Assembly (NCBI RefSeq): GCF_035594125.1
Contig: NC_087163.1
Span: 9,400,001-9,464,000, forward strand
DNA length: 64,000 nt
From: Scylla paramamosain
Lineage: Eukaryota > Arthropoda > Malacostraca > Decapoda > Portunidae
Reading direction: 5' to 3'
Below, in pieces: positions 1 to 11,395 of the stretch. The notes beneath the pieces are model-generated. The model saw only the letters and a list, made by a program, of their open reading frames with translations, was not told where the DNA came from and made no database searches. Numbering within the stretch: the first letter of the stretch is position 1; each line of letters opens with the position of its first letter. Both the position numbers and the translations under genes were made by a program.

Positions 1-119
1 CTTTACATGTCGTACGTCGTATTTGCTGGGGCGTGCAGGAACAAATCATTTCAACTATTGGACATTACCCTGTGAACTTTGGTCACCTTATAGTTCACTG
101 GCTAGGGAACTGTTAAAAG

Positions 120-163
120 TGTTTATTATTGTTGTTGTTGTTGTTGTTGTTGATTTTCTTCTT

Positions 164-222
<59 letters not shown>

Positions 223-235
223 TATTATTATTATT

Positions 236-280
<45 letters not shown>

Positions 281-345
281 GTTATTATCATTATTATTAT
301 TAGTACTAATATTAATATTAGTATTAGTATTGTTGTTGTTGTTAT
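120..345. repeat. Compound trinucleotide microsatellite
   Basis: Consecutive runs of (TTG)n, (TTC)n, (TTA)n and (TCA)n, then imperfect TTA/TTG units. All six frames stay open through it only because the repeat has no stop codons in some phases; the homopolymeric Leu/Ile/Ser translations are not proteins. Confidence 0.97.
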
Positions 346-870
346 GAGTCGGGACCTAATAATTTTTAAAAATTAAGTAAATCATTGTAATTAAATTACT
401 TTTAATAATTTAATTAGGTTTAAATTATCTGTGTATGTGTATTCGATAGAAGGTGTTGGTAGGGAGAGGCAGGCCAGCAGGAAGCCTGAGACGTATCAGC
501 TGCTGCCAGGCAGCTGTCACCCGGAGGGGGTCGGTGTAGGCTCACTTAGCAGCTTGGATTACCTTACCTGAATAAAGTGTTTAGCTCATATCCCTTTACC
601 ACAGGATCAGGAAGCGTGGCCCTATTGCCTCCTTCCTCTTCGATTTGCTTTACTAGGGTGGCTCAGGAACAAACGAGTTTAATTCAGCTTTTCACATGAG
701 TCGCCGTGTGTGTGTGTGTGTGTGTGTTAAACAGCCCCTATGAAGATGAAATACTGATAACCAAGATTGCTTCAACATGATATTCAGTATCAAATGCAAT
801 GTCTCATTCATAGAAGGACACTACGTTCACGAACACAATATAAGAGATCAGTATTGTATTTGAGCTTAGA
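346..870. other. Non-coding stretch, nothing recognised except a short (GT)n
   Basis: AT-rich single-copy-looking sequence. A (GT)n run of about 11 units lies near 706-727. I see no coding frame with protein-like composition, no element termini and no RNA gene. Confidence 0.6.
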
Positions 871-1768
<898 letters not shown>

Positions 1769-1802
<34 letters not shown>

Positions 1803-1809
1803 GTTGTTA

Positions 1810-1880
<71 letters not shown>
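1769..1880. repeat. (TTA)n/(TTTA)n microsatellite
   Basis: Long TTA run with TTG interruptions, passing into TTTA units at about 1853-1880. Confidence 0.95.
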
Positions 1881-1882
<2 letters not shown>

Positions 1883-2430
1883 CTTTTTGGTAAATTTATG
1901 TAAGTTCACCCGTCTAATATTTTCGGACGAAGCTTAATTTTTCTGCTGGATTATGATGTGTTTTGAATTAATCTAGTAATTGTTTCCGCTGTATTTTATT
2001 TATTTTTTTAGTACCTCCCACAAACACGTAAACCAGTGATTTATGATGAAAACAAGAAGATTGATCCCCCCCCAAAAAAAAATAAATAAATAAATAATAT
2101 TACAGAAAAATGTAGTTTTGTCTTCATGCATGATACTAGAAAAAAGGGAAGTTTAAGTAAACCTAACTGAACTTAACCTCTAAAAAAAAAAAAAAAAATC
2201 CTCACAACCTAATCTAACAAAACCTACCCTACCTGGTAATTTCTCATCAGTGGAGTTCTCAGTGGGAAAAACTGGAGGTGGCTAAGCTTCGTTATTGCTG
2301 TTAAATTTTCTTATCGCCTTGAAGTAATCGCACTTGCAGTCACCGCACTGAACAATCTTCCAAGATTGATTCAAAATCAAGCTTCCCCCTCCTGCCTTGC
2401 AGAGTACAGCCGGTCTATTGTCCGATTTTA
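1881..2430. other. Non-coding stretch with AACCTA-like words
   Basis: No gene recognised. Around 2155-2240 there are several CCTAAC/AACCTA words around a poly(A) run, the reverse complement of the GGTTA-rich tract near 3.3 kb. A short C8A9 run lies near 2068-2084. Confidence 0.5.
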
Positions 2431-2435
2431 TTTTT

Positions 2436-2517
<82 letters not shown>

Positions 2518-2528
2518 TTTTTTTTTTG
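2431..2528. repeat. (TTA)n/(TTTA)n microsatellite ending in poly(T)
   Basis: About 15 TTA units followed by about 10 TTTA units and a T run. Same TTA-to-TTTA transition as the tract near 1.8 kb. Confidence 0.95.
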
Positions 2529-3214
2529 GTCGAGGCATTGCCTCATGCATGTACCAATGAAATCTCCTCTACCTCCACTTGCTCCCGTCCTTCACTCCCC
2601 TCCCTCCCGACTGCCTGAAGACCATCATGGCGCAAGGTAACCTGGTTACGCGGGGGAAACAACAAATTTGATTAAAATTAATATCTCAGGAATGAACAAT
2701 TTGTGGTGATAAATAATTACACGGATAATATTGAAATAAAGCTAGCGTCCTCCGAGGTTAATACTTACTGTATCTGGAGTATTGTGGTTGCTGAATGTAA
2801 TGCATTACGCAATATCTTCCGTAAACTTACAGATGCTTAAATAAAATGAAATTGGATGCCATGATAACGCTGGGAAGTGACACGCTGTCGCACATGATAG
2901 ATAGGTGGGTCCTGCTGATCTACCCTGATGAAGGTGTGTGTTCGTCTGTATGTGCATGTCACATCTGTTGCGCAAGCGTGAAATTAGTCACGGTGATTGG
3001 TTCTTTTGTTTGAGAATGCAGCCGCTGGCTAATTAAAAAGTACATAATTAATTTAACCAATCATAACATTTTATTTCATCCTGTGGAGGGAGAAGTGGCT
3101 GAGTTTGAAATATTTGAATTAGTCTGAGGTAGATGTCGGTCGGTGATGGGTGTTACCTCGATTGTTTCCAGCGGATCGTCAGATTTTACGAAGATAAATA
3201 AGGTAACAACTTCA

Positions 3215-3215
<1 letters not shown>
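2529..3215. other. Non-coding stretch, nothing recognised
   Basis: Mixed-composition sequence with no frame of protein-like content and no element termini that I can identify. Confidence 0.55.
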
Positions 3216-3284
<69 letters not shown>

Positions 3285-3285
3285 T
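3216..3285. repeat. (TTA)n microsatellite
   Basis: Uninterrupted TTA run of about 22 units directly preceding a GGTTA-rich tract. Confidence 0.97.
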
Positions 3286-3412
3286 TAGCCTTGCTAGTTA
3301 GCTTAGGTTGTTAGGTAAGTTTGGTTAGGTTATATTAATTTAGGTTAGTTTGGTTAAAGTTAGTATGGTTAGTTTAGATTACTTTAGTTAGGTTTGTTTG
3401 GTTAGGTTACAT
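3286..3412 (+). repeat. Degenerate GGTTA/TTAGGT-rich tract (telomere-like)
   Basis: Dense, imperfect repetition of TTAGGTT, GGTTAGGTT and GGTTAGTTT words over about 125 bp. The canonical arthropod telomere unit is TTAGG, so this could be a decayed interstitial telomeric tract. It could equally be low-complexity drift of the neighbouring TTA microsatellite. The unit length is not regular enough to decide. Confidence 0.5.
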
Positions 3413-3634
3413 ACTGCGGCTGCTTATGTTGCAGCTGTGGATCTTCAGTCTTCTCTTCGTTCGTCTAGAAAAAAGTACAAACACTTTTTTCTAGAAAAAA
3501 AAAAAATCTGATAATTACCGTGCATCTAATGTGGCTTTAGTACAGACACTTAGGCCTATAAGCCTAGGACTATAGGTGTGGAGTTAAACCAGTAGTAAAT
3601 GTACACCAAGCACAAATAGTGCTACTAATAATAA

Positions 3635-3675
<41 letters not shown>

Positions 3676-4824
3676 GATTGTTTTCGCCACCTCCACCCCA
3701 TTGCTACTACCTCTTTAAATAGATTTGATTCCCACCTCACTGTATCATATATATTTTGTCCACCACTGTTTCCAATGTTTACTTGCCACTCCTGTTTTGA
3801 TGAGGAGGATATTTGGTAGAGTGGTGGCTGATCTGGAGGACCTGGTAGTAGCTGGATATTGTTAGTAGCGTGGAGGTCGTGGGTAGTAGTTTGATATTAT
3901 TGATTTGTACAAGTAAAAGTCACAAGTTATAAGAGTTCTTGGTTTAATGATGGACAGGATGTACACGCATGATACCGAGACACAATTGATTACAGACGTA
4001 ACGATACTGATGTGCTCTTTCTTTGAACTGACTCAATGTACTGATTGTGAACCGATCGTGAACTGATGACTGATATGAACTGACTTTCTCAACAGACTGA
4101 CTCTCTACCTACGCATACAGTTCAGGAGAAAAGGATCAGGATACAATCTTTGAGATGAAGAAATGACCAATGAAGTACTTGGAAATGGGGTGAAGGAGCC
4201 GGTGGTAGGGGTTGTTATTTTGGCCAATGACCAGGGATGATGACAGGACGTTGATGCAGGTGTTTTCTCTAAGGATTTACAGGGATGTAGGGAAAGGAAG
4301 GTGTGTTATTCCCTTGAGAGTGTGATAGGGAGGAGAAAGGTTTAAAATAGACTGAGGCTGGCCATGTGGGCACATGTATGAAATATATGAATGAAACACA
4401 CTGCACGTGGAATGAATTATATGAATGATGAATATATATAATAATAATTGTTTTGACTAATGCGACTGATACAGTTGTCTTCCCCACGAAAAATGCATCC
4501 CCATATTTGAACATAATGAGAGCAATAAGATATAAGCAACATGACATCAGAGAGAGAGAAAGGAAACGATAACCTTAATAATAATATACAGACATGATAA
4601 CATAATATAATACATATACAACACATATAAGTAAGAGAAATGCACACATATATACAGGATATTGAAACTGGATGATTAAACCTTATAGTGGGAACTATGT
4701 TTCATTCTGTAAGAAGGTGTGTGTGTGTGATTAAGCTTGAGGAACTTTGAGGGTCAGTTGAATCAGAATGAAGTGTTACCTGATGTGCACATTCACCATT
4801 GAACCCTTTGCTCACATGCTTCAA
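3413..4824. other. Non-coding stretch with a (CT)n run
   Basis: A (CT)n run lies at about 3639-3670. The rest holds no recognised gene. Short frames on the minus strand around 4.3-4.6 kb have low-complexity hydrophobic translations and no family resemblance. Confidence 0.55.
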
Positions 4825-4929
4825 TTTTTTTTTTTTTTATGTAGGAAGGACACTGGCCAAGGGCAACAAAAATCTAATAAAAAAAATGCCCACCGAAATG
4901 CCAGTCCCATAAAAGGGTCAAAGCAGTGG

Positions 4930-6531
4930 TCAAAAATTGATGAATAAGTGTCTTGAAACCTCCCTCTTGAAGGAATTCAAGTCATAGGAAGGTGGAAATA
5001 CAGAAGCAGGCAGGGAGTTCCAGAGTTTACCAGAGAAAGGGATGAATGATTGAGAATACTGGTTAACTCTTGCGCTAGAGGGGTGGACAGAATAGGGGTG
5101 AGAGAAAGAAGAAAGTCTTGTGCAACGAGGCCGCGGAAGGAGGGGAGGCATGCAGTTAGCAAGATCAGAAGAGCAGTTAGCATGAAAATAGCAGTAGAAG
5201 ACAGCTAGATATGCAACATTGCGGCGGTGAGAGAGAGGCTGAAGACAGTCAGTTAGAGGAGAGGAGTTGATGAGACGAAAAGCTTTTGATTCCACCCTGT
5301 CTAGAAGAGCAGTATGAGTGGAACCCCCCAGACATGTGAAGCATACTCCATACATGGATGAATAAGGCCCTTGTACAGAGTTAGCAGCTGGGGGGGTGAG
5401 AAAACTGGCGGAGACGTCTCAGAACACCTAACTTCATAGAAGTTGTTTTAGCTAGACATGAGATGTGAAGTTTCCAGTTCAGATTATAAGTAAAGGACAG
5501 ACCGAGGATGTGCAGTATAGAAGAGGGGGACAGTTGAGTGTCATTGAAGAAGAGGAGATAGTTGTCTGGAAGGTTGTGTCGAGTTGATAGATGGAGGAAT
5601 TGAGTTTTTGAGGCATTGAACAATACCAAGTTTGCTCTGCTCCAATCAGAAATTTTAGAAAGGTCAGAAGTCAGATGTTCTGTGGCTTCCCTGCGTGATA
5701 TGTTTACCTCCTGAAGGGTTGGACGTCTATGAAAAGACGTGGAAAAGTGCAGGGTGGTATCATCAGCGTAGGAGTGGATAGGACAAGAAGTTTGGTTTAG
5801 AAGATCATTAATGAATAATAAGAAGAGAGTGGGTGACAGGACAGAACCCTGAGGAACACCACTGTTAATAGATTTAGGAGAAGAACAGTGACCGTCTACC
5901 ACAGCAGCAATAGAACGGTCAGAAAGGAAACTTGAGATGAAGTTACAGTGAGAAGGATAGAAACCGTAGGAGGGTAGTTTGGAAATCAAAGCTTTGTGCC
6001 AGACTATCAAAAGCTTTTGATATGTCCAAGGCAACAGCAAAAGTTTCACCAAAATCTCTAAAAGAGGATGACCAAGACTCAGTAAGGAAAGCCAGAAGAT
6101 CACCAGTAGAGCGGCCTTGACAGAAACCATACTGGCGATCAGATAGAAGGTTGTGAAGTGATAGATGTTTAAGAATCTTCCTGTTGAGGATAGATTCAAA
6201 AACTTTAGATAGGCAGGAAATTAAAGCAATAGGACGGTAGTTTGAGGGATTAGAACGGTCACCCTTTTTAGGAACAGGTTGAATGTAGGCAAACTTCCAG
6301 CAAGAAGGAAAGGTAGATGTTGACAGACAGCTGAAAGAGTTTGACTAGGCAAGGTGCAAGCATGGAGGCACAGTTTCGGAGAACAATAGGAGGGACCCCA
6401 TCAGGTCCATAAGCCTTCCGAGGGTTTAGGCCAGCGAGGGCATGGAAAACATCATTGCGAAGAATTTTAATATGTAGCATGAAGTAGTCAGAGGGTGGAG
6501 GAGAGGGAGGAACAAGCCCAAAATCATTCAA
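4930..6531 (-). pseudogene. LINE-A copy 1 reverse transcriptase and C-terminal region, broken
   Basis: Three minus-strand segments (6268-6531, 5381-6199, 4930-5355) together cover an RT. The first has [17 protein letters not shown]. The second has [14 protein letters not shown] and the catalytic YADD box in [12 protein letters not shown]. The last has a C-terminal region ending REVSRHLFINF. Frameshifts separate the segments, for example near 6.0 kb where the [12 protein letters not shown] block falls out of frame. Compare the uninterrupted homologue at 28.07-29.67 kb. The C-terminal block after the RT is shared by all copies and has no domain I can name. Confidence 0.88.
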
Positions 6532-6624
6532 AGTAAAGTTTTTAGTAAAGGTTCAGCTTTAGAAATAGATGTGATAGCAATGGTACCATCTGGTTGAAAT
6601 AAAGGAGGGAAAGAAGAAGCAAAG

Positions 6625-7770
6625 TTATTGGAGATATTTTTTGGCTAGATGCCAGAAATCACGATGGGAGTTAGATCTTGAAAGGTTTTGACATTTTCTG
6701 TTAATGAAGGAGTTTTTGGCTAGTTGGAGAACAGACTTGGCATGGTTCCGGGCAGAAATATAAAGTGCATGAGATTCTGGTGATGGAAGGCTTAAGTACC
6801 TTTTGTGGGCCACCTCTCTATCATGTATAGCATGAGAACAAGCTGTGTTAAACCAAGGTTTAGAAGGTTTAGGACGAGAAAAAGAGTGAGGAATGTATGC
6901 CTCCATGCCAGACACTATCACCTCTGTTATGCGCTCAGCACACAAAGACGGGTTTCTGACACGGATGCAGTAGTCATTCCAAGGAAAATCAGCAAAATAC
7001 CTCCTCAGGTCCCCCCAACTAGCAGAGGCAAAACACCAGAGGCACCTTCGCTTAGGGGGATCCTGAGGAGGGACTGGAGTGATAGGACAAGATAAAGATA
7101 TGAGATTGTGATCGGAGGAGCCCAACGGAGAAGAAAGGGTGACAGCATAAGCAGAAGGATTAGAGGTCAGGAAAAGGTCAAGAATGTTGGGCGTATCTCC
7201 AAGACGGTCAGGAATACGAGTAGGGTGTTGCACCAATTGCTCTAGTTCATGGAAGATAGCAAAGTTGTTGGCTAGTTCACCAGGATGGTCGGTGAAGGGA
7301 GAGGAAAGCCAAAGCTGGTGGTGAACATTGAAGTCTCCAAGAATGGAGATCTCTGCAAAAGGGAAGAGGGTCAGAATGTGCTCCACTTTGGAAGTTAAGT
7401 AGTCAAAGAATTTCTTATAGTCAGAGGAGTTAGGTGAGAAGTATCCAGCACATATACATTTAGTATGAGAGTGACTCTGTAGTCATAGTTAGATGGTGGA
7501 AAACTCGGAAGATTCAAGAGCGTGGGCACGAGAGCAGGTTAAGTCATTGCACATATAAATGCAGCATCCAGCTTTGGATCGAAAATGAGGATAAAGTAGG
7601 AGGGAACAGAAAAGGGGCTACTGTCAGTTGCCTCAGACACCTGAGTTTCAGTGAGGAAAAGAAGATGAGGTTTAGAAGAGGAGAGGTGGTGTTCTACAGA
7701 TTGAAAATTAGATCTTAGACTGCAAATGTTGCAGAAGTTAATGAAGAAAAAGTTGAGGGGGGTGTCAAGA
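6625..7770 (-). pseudogene. LINE-A copy 1 endonuclease (APE-like) domain, broken
   Basis: This endonuclease nicks target DNA to prime reverse transcription of the LINE. Minus-strand translation shows the family motifs in order: an N-terminal NICSLRSNF segment and LTETQ (metal-binding Glu) near 7.65-7.75 kb; [25 protein letters not shown] (catalytic Asp/Asn); LDLFLTSNP; and [10 protein letters not shown] (Ser-Asp-His) near 7.1 kb. The main open segment is 6625-7386; the N-terminal part lies in other frames with stops. It leads into the linker [20 protein letters not shown] before the RT. The segments clearly derive from one ancestral frame; the interruptions make it a pseudogene. Confidence 0.85.
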
Positions 7771-8063
7771 CACTTAGGGTCATCAACAGAAAGGCAGTCC
7801 TACCTGGGGACATTTATGGTCCCCTCCCCAAATGGGGACTCCGAGGCTGGTGTAGGAGTCGCCATGATGATTTTAAAATTTTTGAGTGAAGGGTGTGTGT
7901 GTTATTAGGTGCTTGTAGTTTTGTGTGGAGGAAGAGAGTTGTCTTTAGAGGGCAGGCAGTGACTGCCCCCTTGTGTTGTGAGACACAAAGGGAAACGTTC
8001 AGTGAGGTCACAGCTGGGTTTAATGATAAGTTCACAGCACCCCCTGAACAGTGCTTTAGACCT

Positions 8064-8117
8064 CACTGGGAGTAATTATCGTTTCGGCAGGTGTCTAAAC
8101 GATAATTACTCTCAGTG
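8064..8117. repeat. Hairpin: 21-bp inverted repeat with 12-nt loop
   Basis: Left arm 8064-8084 and right arm 8097-8117 are complementary with one mismatch; the loop is CGGCAGGTGTCT. It sits exactly between the 5' region of LINE-A copy 1 and the C-terminal coding end of the gypsy integrase, whose frame runs through the right arm. Confidence 0.85.
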
Positions 8118-9300
8118 AAATGATCAACACGGATGATTTGTTCAATTAAGGTTTTGAGATCTAGAATTTTTACTTTGTGGCCATGGAGAAATTTGATTAC
8201 ACGATGTGGTCCAGAGAACAATGGATCTAATTTAGAGTTGCAATCATGAAGTCTGGTGAAAACGATATCACTGACTTCGATGGAAGAATCTGTTGCTCTA
8301 TGATGTCGTTTTCACAACATCTCAGTTTGTGATGCAGTGAGGCGATCATGAATGAGCTTATGAGTGTACTGAAAATTGCAGAGACAACATTTGACGGAAT
8401 CATCCATGTTGTAGACAGGATGCGGCATGCTGTGAAGTAATTCATATGGGAGATGCTTGTCAGTATCAAACAGCACAAATTGGGGAGACTCGTTGATAGT
8501 GGAGTGAATCACTGAGTTTAGAGAGCAGACTAGCTGAGGAAGCCATTCATTTTATGAGTGCTTTGCTTCTGTAATGTAACACAGAATGTCAAGGATACTT
8601 TTATTACAATGCTCTACTTTGCCATTTGAATTGGGCGAATGAGGAACAGTGTTACATTTCTTGATGTGAAATTCTTTACAAATCTCCTGTAAGACAGTGT
8701 TATTGAATTCAGTGCCATTGTCAGATAAGATGATACAAGTAGTCATAAGGACAAATTATGTTGTCGATGATCATGCAACCAAAAGAATTTGAAGTTTTGT
8801 CCTTGAGAGCAATGAGAAAGGTGAAACGAGTGAAATTGTCCACGCAAACTAAAAGATATTGATAACCGTTCTCTGTAAGTGGAAGTTTGAGCAAATCAAC
8901 AGAGACCAAATTTCAAGGAGCTGAAGGCAATGGGGTAAGGAAGTGAGGGACTGTCGTGAGTGATGGACAGTGCGAAGCTTACTGAGAGCAGATCACACAA
9001 TGCTGAAAGATACCTTTCCTAATAATCGGTCAGAAATACGATCATTTTGCTTGTGCAAGACATTTGTCTCACCCTGAGTGTCTTGTGTGGGGTGAGTCAT
9101 GAACATGGTGAAGAATGATACTCACTGTTCACTGAGGTATTATGAGCTGAGATAAACGCTCACTAGAAATGTCAGTAGAGACATCACTCAAATTATACAA
9201 GAGACTGTCTCGTATGAAAGACATAGCAGCACTCACTTGTAACATAGGAAGATTTGTCTTATCACCAGATTCAAAGTCACAGAACAGAATGCATCTGAAT
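8118..9300 (-). pseudogene. Ty3/gypsy-type integrase remnant
   Basis: Minus-strand translation gives, in order, a decayed zinc-binding region (LHHVHDSP, near 9.06-9.13 kb); the integrase core start VSVDLLKLPLTENGYQYLLV with CVDNFTRF (first catalytic Asp region, about 8.85 kb); SDNGTEFNN...PHSPNSNGKVEH (second Asp and the Glu, about 8.6-8.7 kb); and a C-terminal GPY/F-like module, LFSGPHRVIKF (about 8.2 kb). These are retroviral-integrase-fold landmarks of Ty3/gypsy LTR retrotransposons. Stops and frameshifts interrupt it, and no LTRs were seen. RNase H fragments of the same orientation lie near 10.3-11.0 kb, so this is probably one dismembered element split by LINE-A copy 2. Confidence 0.8.
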
Positions 9301-9566
9301 GTTTTTTTTTTTTTTTTTTTTTTTTTTTTATCTCATCCATAGTTGGCATGGCAGGATTCTCTGTGATGGTTGAGATAGCAGCGTTGTGCCCACCCCTCAC
9401 TCCGGGCTGGCGTGTTATCCACACGGGCATGGGTTGAAAAACTAGAGCAGCGGGGCCTCAAATAAGTCACACTCTGAACGCCGGGACAAGGCACACACAA
9501 ACGAGTCGGGGCACAAGGGAAAACATGGGCACTATTTCCTAGGTTTATTGACAAATCCTCCGCAAG
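9301..9566 (-). other. Poly(T)-bounded segment, possible short retroinsert
   Basis: A T run of about 27 at 9303-9329 is followed by about 235 bp of higher-GC sequence and then the T run of LINE-A copy 2. On the minus strand it would be a short sequence ending in GAGAT plus poly(A), like a SINE or retropseudogene. I could not identify an RNA-gene head, so its nature is open. Confidence 0.35.
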
Positions 9567-10148
9567 TTTTTTTTTTTTTTTTTATGTAGGAAGGACAATG
9601 GCCAAGGGCAACAAAAATCCAATAAAAAAAATGCCCACTGAAATGCCAGTCCCATAAAAGGTTCAAAGCAGTAGTCAAAAATTGATGAATAAGTGTCTTG
9701 AAACCTACCTCTTAAAGGAATTCCAGTTATAGGAAGGTGGAAATACAGAAGCAGGCAGGGAGTTCCATTGTTTACCAGAGAAAGGGATGAATGATTGAGA
9801 ATACTGGTTAACTCTTGCGTTAGAGAGGTGGACAGAATAGGGGTGAGAGAAAGAAGAAAGTTTTGTGCAGCGAGGCCGCGGGAGGAGGGGAGGCATGCAG
9901 TTAGCAAGATCAGAAGAGCAGTTAGCATGAAAATAGCGGTAGAAGACAGCTAGAGATGCAACATTGCGGCGGTGAAAGAGAGGCTGAAGACAGTCAGAGG
10001 AGAGAAGTTGATGAGATGAAAAGCTTTTGATTCCACCCTGTCTAGAAGAGCAGTATGAGTGGAACCCCCCCCCAGACATGTGAAGCATACTCCATACATG
10101 GACGGATAAGGCCCTTGTACAGAGTTAGCAGCTGGGGGGATGAGAAAA
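9567..10148 (-). mobile_element. LINE-A copy 2, 3'-end fragment
   Basis: Minus strand; poly(A) tail at the low-coordinate end, then the LINE-A C-terminal coding region (shared residues [21 protein letters not shown] and [10 protein letters not shown]) and part of the post-RT region, truncated at about 10148. It is inserted in gypsy-derived sequence. Frameshifts are present. Confidence 0.88.
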
Positions 10149-10460
10149 AAATAGTACACTGCTTTACAAGTTCACAGGGGCACGACAGACACTCAACAGG
10201 GTACTCAACAGGTAGGGAAACGCTTCCAAAGCAGGCAGGCACATGCTTGCTTCCTCTCAGACCACTCGTCTCTGCTCTCTCTGCCTTCCCGTCTCTCCCA
10301 CTGCTGCCCCCTCCAACTGTGCTGCCACCTGCACCCATACCCCTGGTGTAACAGCAGCAACATTGCATGAGAGTGCATCAGCCACTGAGTTTGCCTTACT
10401 GGGAATGTTACTGTATGTGAAGCGTATGTACTTTACGTCATTATTCCTCGGCATTCATAA
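10149..10460 (-). pseudogene. Ty3/gypsy RNase H C-terminal remnant
   Basis: The minus-strand translation IPSKANSVADALSCN matches the gypsy RNase H end (Pro-Gly-Lys-x-Asn-x-Val-Ala-Asp-Ala-Leu-Ser-Arg pattern). It continues into non-conserved sequence up to the LINE-A copy 2 insertion. Same orientation as the integrase remnant at 8.1-9.3 kb. Confidence 0.6.
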
Positions 10461-10939
10461 GTGAAATGTTCAATAGTTTTCTATTTGCATGAAAACGTGT
10501 AATATGTGTAAGTATCAGTATTCAATGCTATATTAAGCACCGAAGCTGATGCTCACTTGTTAGTAGAGTGTGGTTAACCCACTGGTCGCCTGCAGGCGTC
10601 ACTCATGGCCAAGTCACGCTCAAAGATGGGCAGGATGGTGACCGAGGTAAATAAGTACTTTAATTTTGTAGTAAAAACTGATTGTCATAGTGCCAAGTTG
10701 ATTGCATGTATTGTTAATGAATATTGTAATATGTTGAAAGTGTTTAATATCAGTGTAGAATGTTATTTTGTAAAAAATTGAGACCGAGAACTTAATCGCA
10801 GTTCTTACAGTCATGCCTACCTCATCAGTAAATGTCAGAGAGAGAGAGAACTGCCTTTCCTCAACCCTACGATGATGGGTGTGATCAGTAAAACAGATCA
10901 CCTGAGAGCCAACTGATGCCCAGCCGGTGCGGCTACAGG
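10461..10939. other. Non-coding stretch between gypsy remnants
   Basis: No recognised gene. It appears to be an insertion between two pieces of gypsy RNase H, but I see no clear termini. Confidence 0.4.
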
Positions 10940-11005
10940 AAATGTATGAAAATGTAGGATTGAATTCTTGAATCATGAGTTGCCAGTGAGCAAAATTGAT
11001 CTGTG
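10940..11005 (-). pseudogene. Ty3/gypsy RNase H fragment
   Basis: The minus-strand translation INFAHWQLMIQEFNPTFSYI matches the gypsy RNase H pattern R-x-x-R-W-x-x-x-L-x-E-F...I-x-Y that normally precedes the VADALSR block, which here lies about 500 bp away near 10.41 kb. Confidence 0.5.
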
Positions 11006-11395
11006 AAGTTGAAAATAAACCTTCCCACCTTGGAAGAGAAAAGAGAGAGAGGTGACCTGATTGCCTTATATTGGATTTTGTCGGGATATGAAAAATTGGA
11101 CTGGAGTGATTTGGTGGTGACTTTAGAAGCACAAGAGGGCATACAAAGAAGGTGAAGAAAGGTGTGTGTAGAAGGGATATTAAGAACAGTCTCCTGCAAA
11201 GGATTGCAAGAATCTGGAATGAGCTACAAAAAGAAGTAGTAAATGCAATAACTATACATGATTCTAAGGAAAAACTGAATAGGAGTAGATATCAAGACAG
11301 GACAGCATGACCTTAGACTCCTCATCCCTTAAACCACAACTAGGTAAATACAACTAGGTAAATATACACACATATACACACATACACATGATAGT
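11006..11395 (+). mobile_element. LINE-B copy 1, 3'-terminal fragment with microsatellite tail
   Basis: Plus strand. The coding remnant resembles HLGREKREGDLIALYW...LDWSDLV, equivalent to LPTLEKRRERGDLTAIYK in other copies. The family 3' signature follows: CACAACTAGGTAAATAC, here duplicated, then a TATACACACA tail. Strongly 5'-truncated. The next LINE-B copy starts immediately after the tail. Confidence 0.8.

Larger units (their letters stand above)
4825..8063 (-). mobile_element. LINE-A copy 1, near full-length APE-type non-LTR retrotransposon
   Basis: Read on the minus strand, this runs from a 5' region (ATG near 7866) through an apurinic-endonuclease-like domain and a reverse transcriptase to a 3' UTR and a poly(A) tail (T run at 4825-4838). 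The same 3' end, CCTTCCTACAT plus poly(A), ends the other LINE-A copies near 9.6, 29.8, 46.2, 59.1, 61.1 and 63.0 kb. The coding frame is broken by several shifts and stops, so the copy is dead. Domain content puts it in the APE-type LINEs (Jockey/CR1 group). The exact clade needs an RT phylogeny. It abuts Ty3/gypsy integrase at a hairpin near 8.06-8.12 kb. Confidence 0.88.

Noticed and set aside
23..376. Open frames rich in Ile/Leu/Ser or Met/Arg over the first microsatellite
   Set aside because: Pure translation of trinucleotide repeats; no start context, no family, both strands equally open.
6805..7095. Plus-strand frame opposite the LINE-A endonuclease
   Set aside because: Antisense shadow; basic low-complexity translation.
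9303..9566. SINE with tRNA-like head
   Set aside because: Poly(A)-bounded on one side, but I could not find A- and B-box promoter elements or a cloverleaf, so no SINE call.
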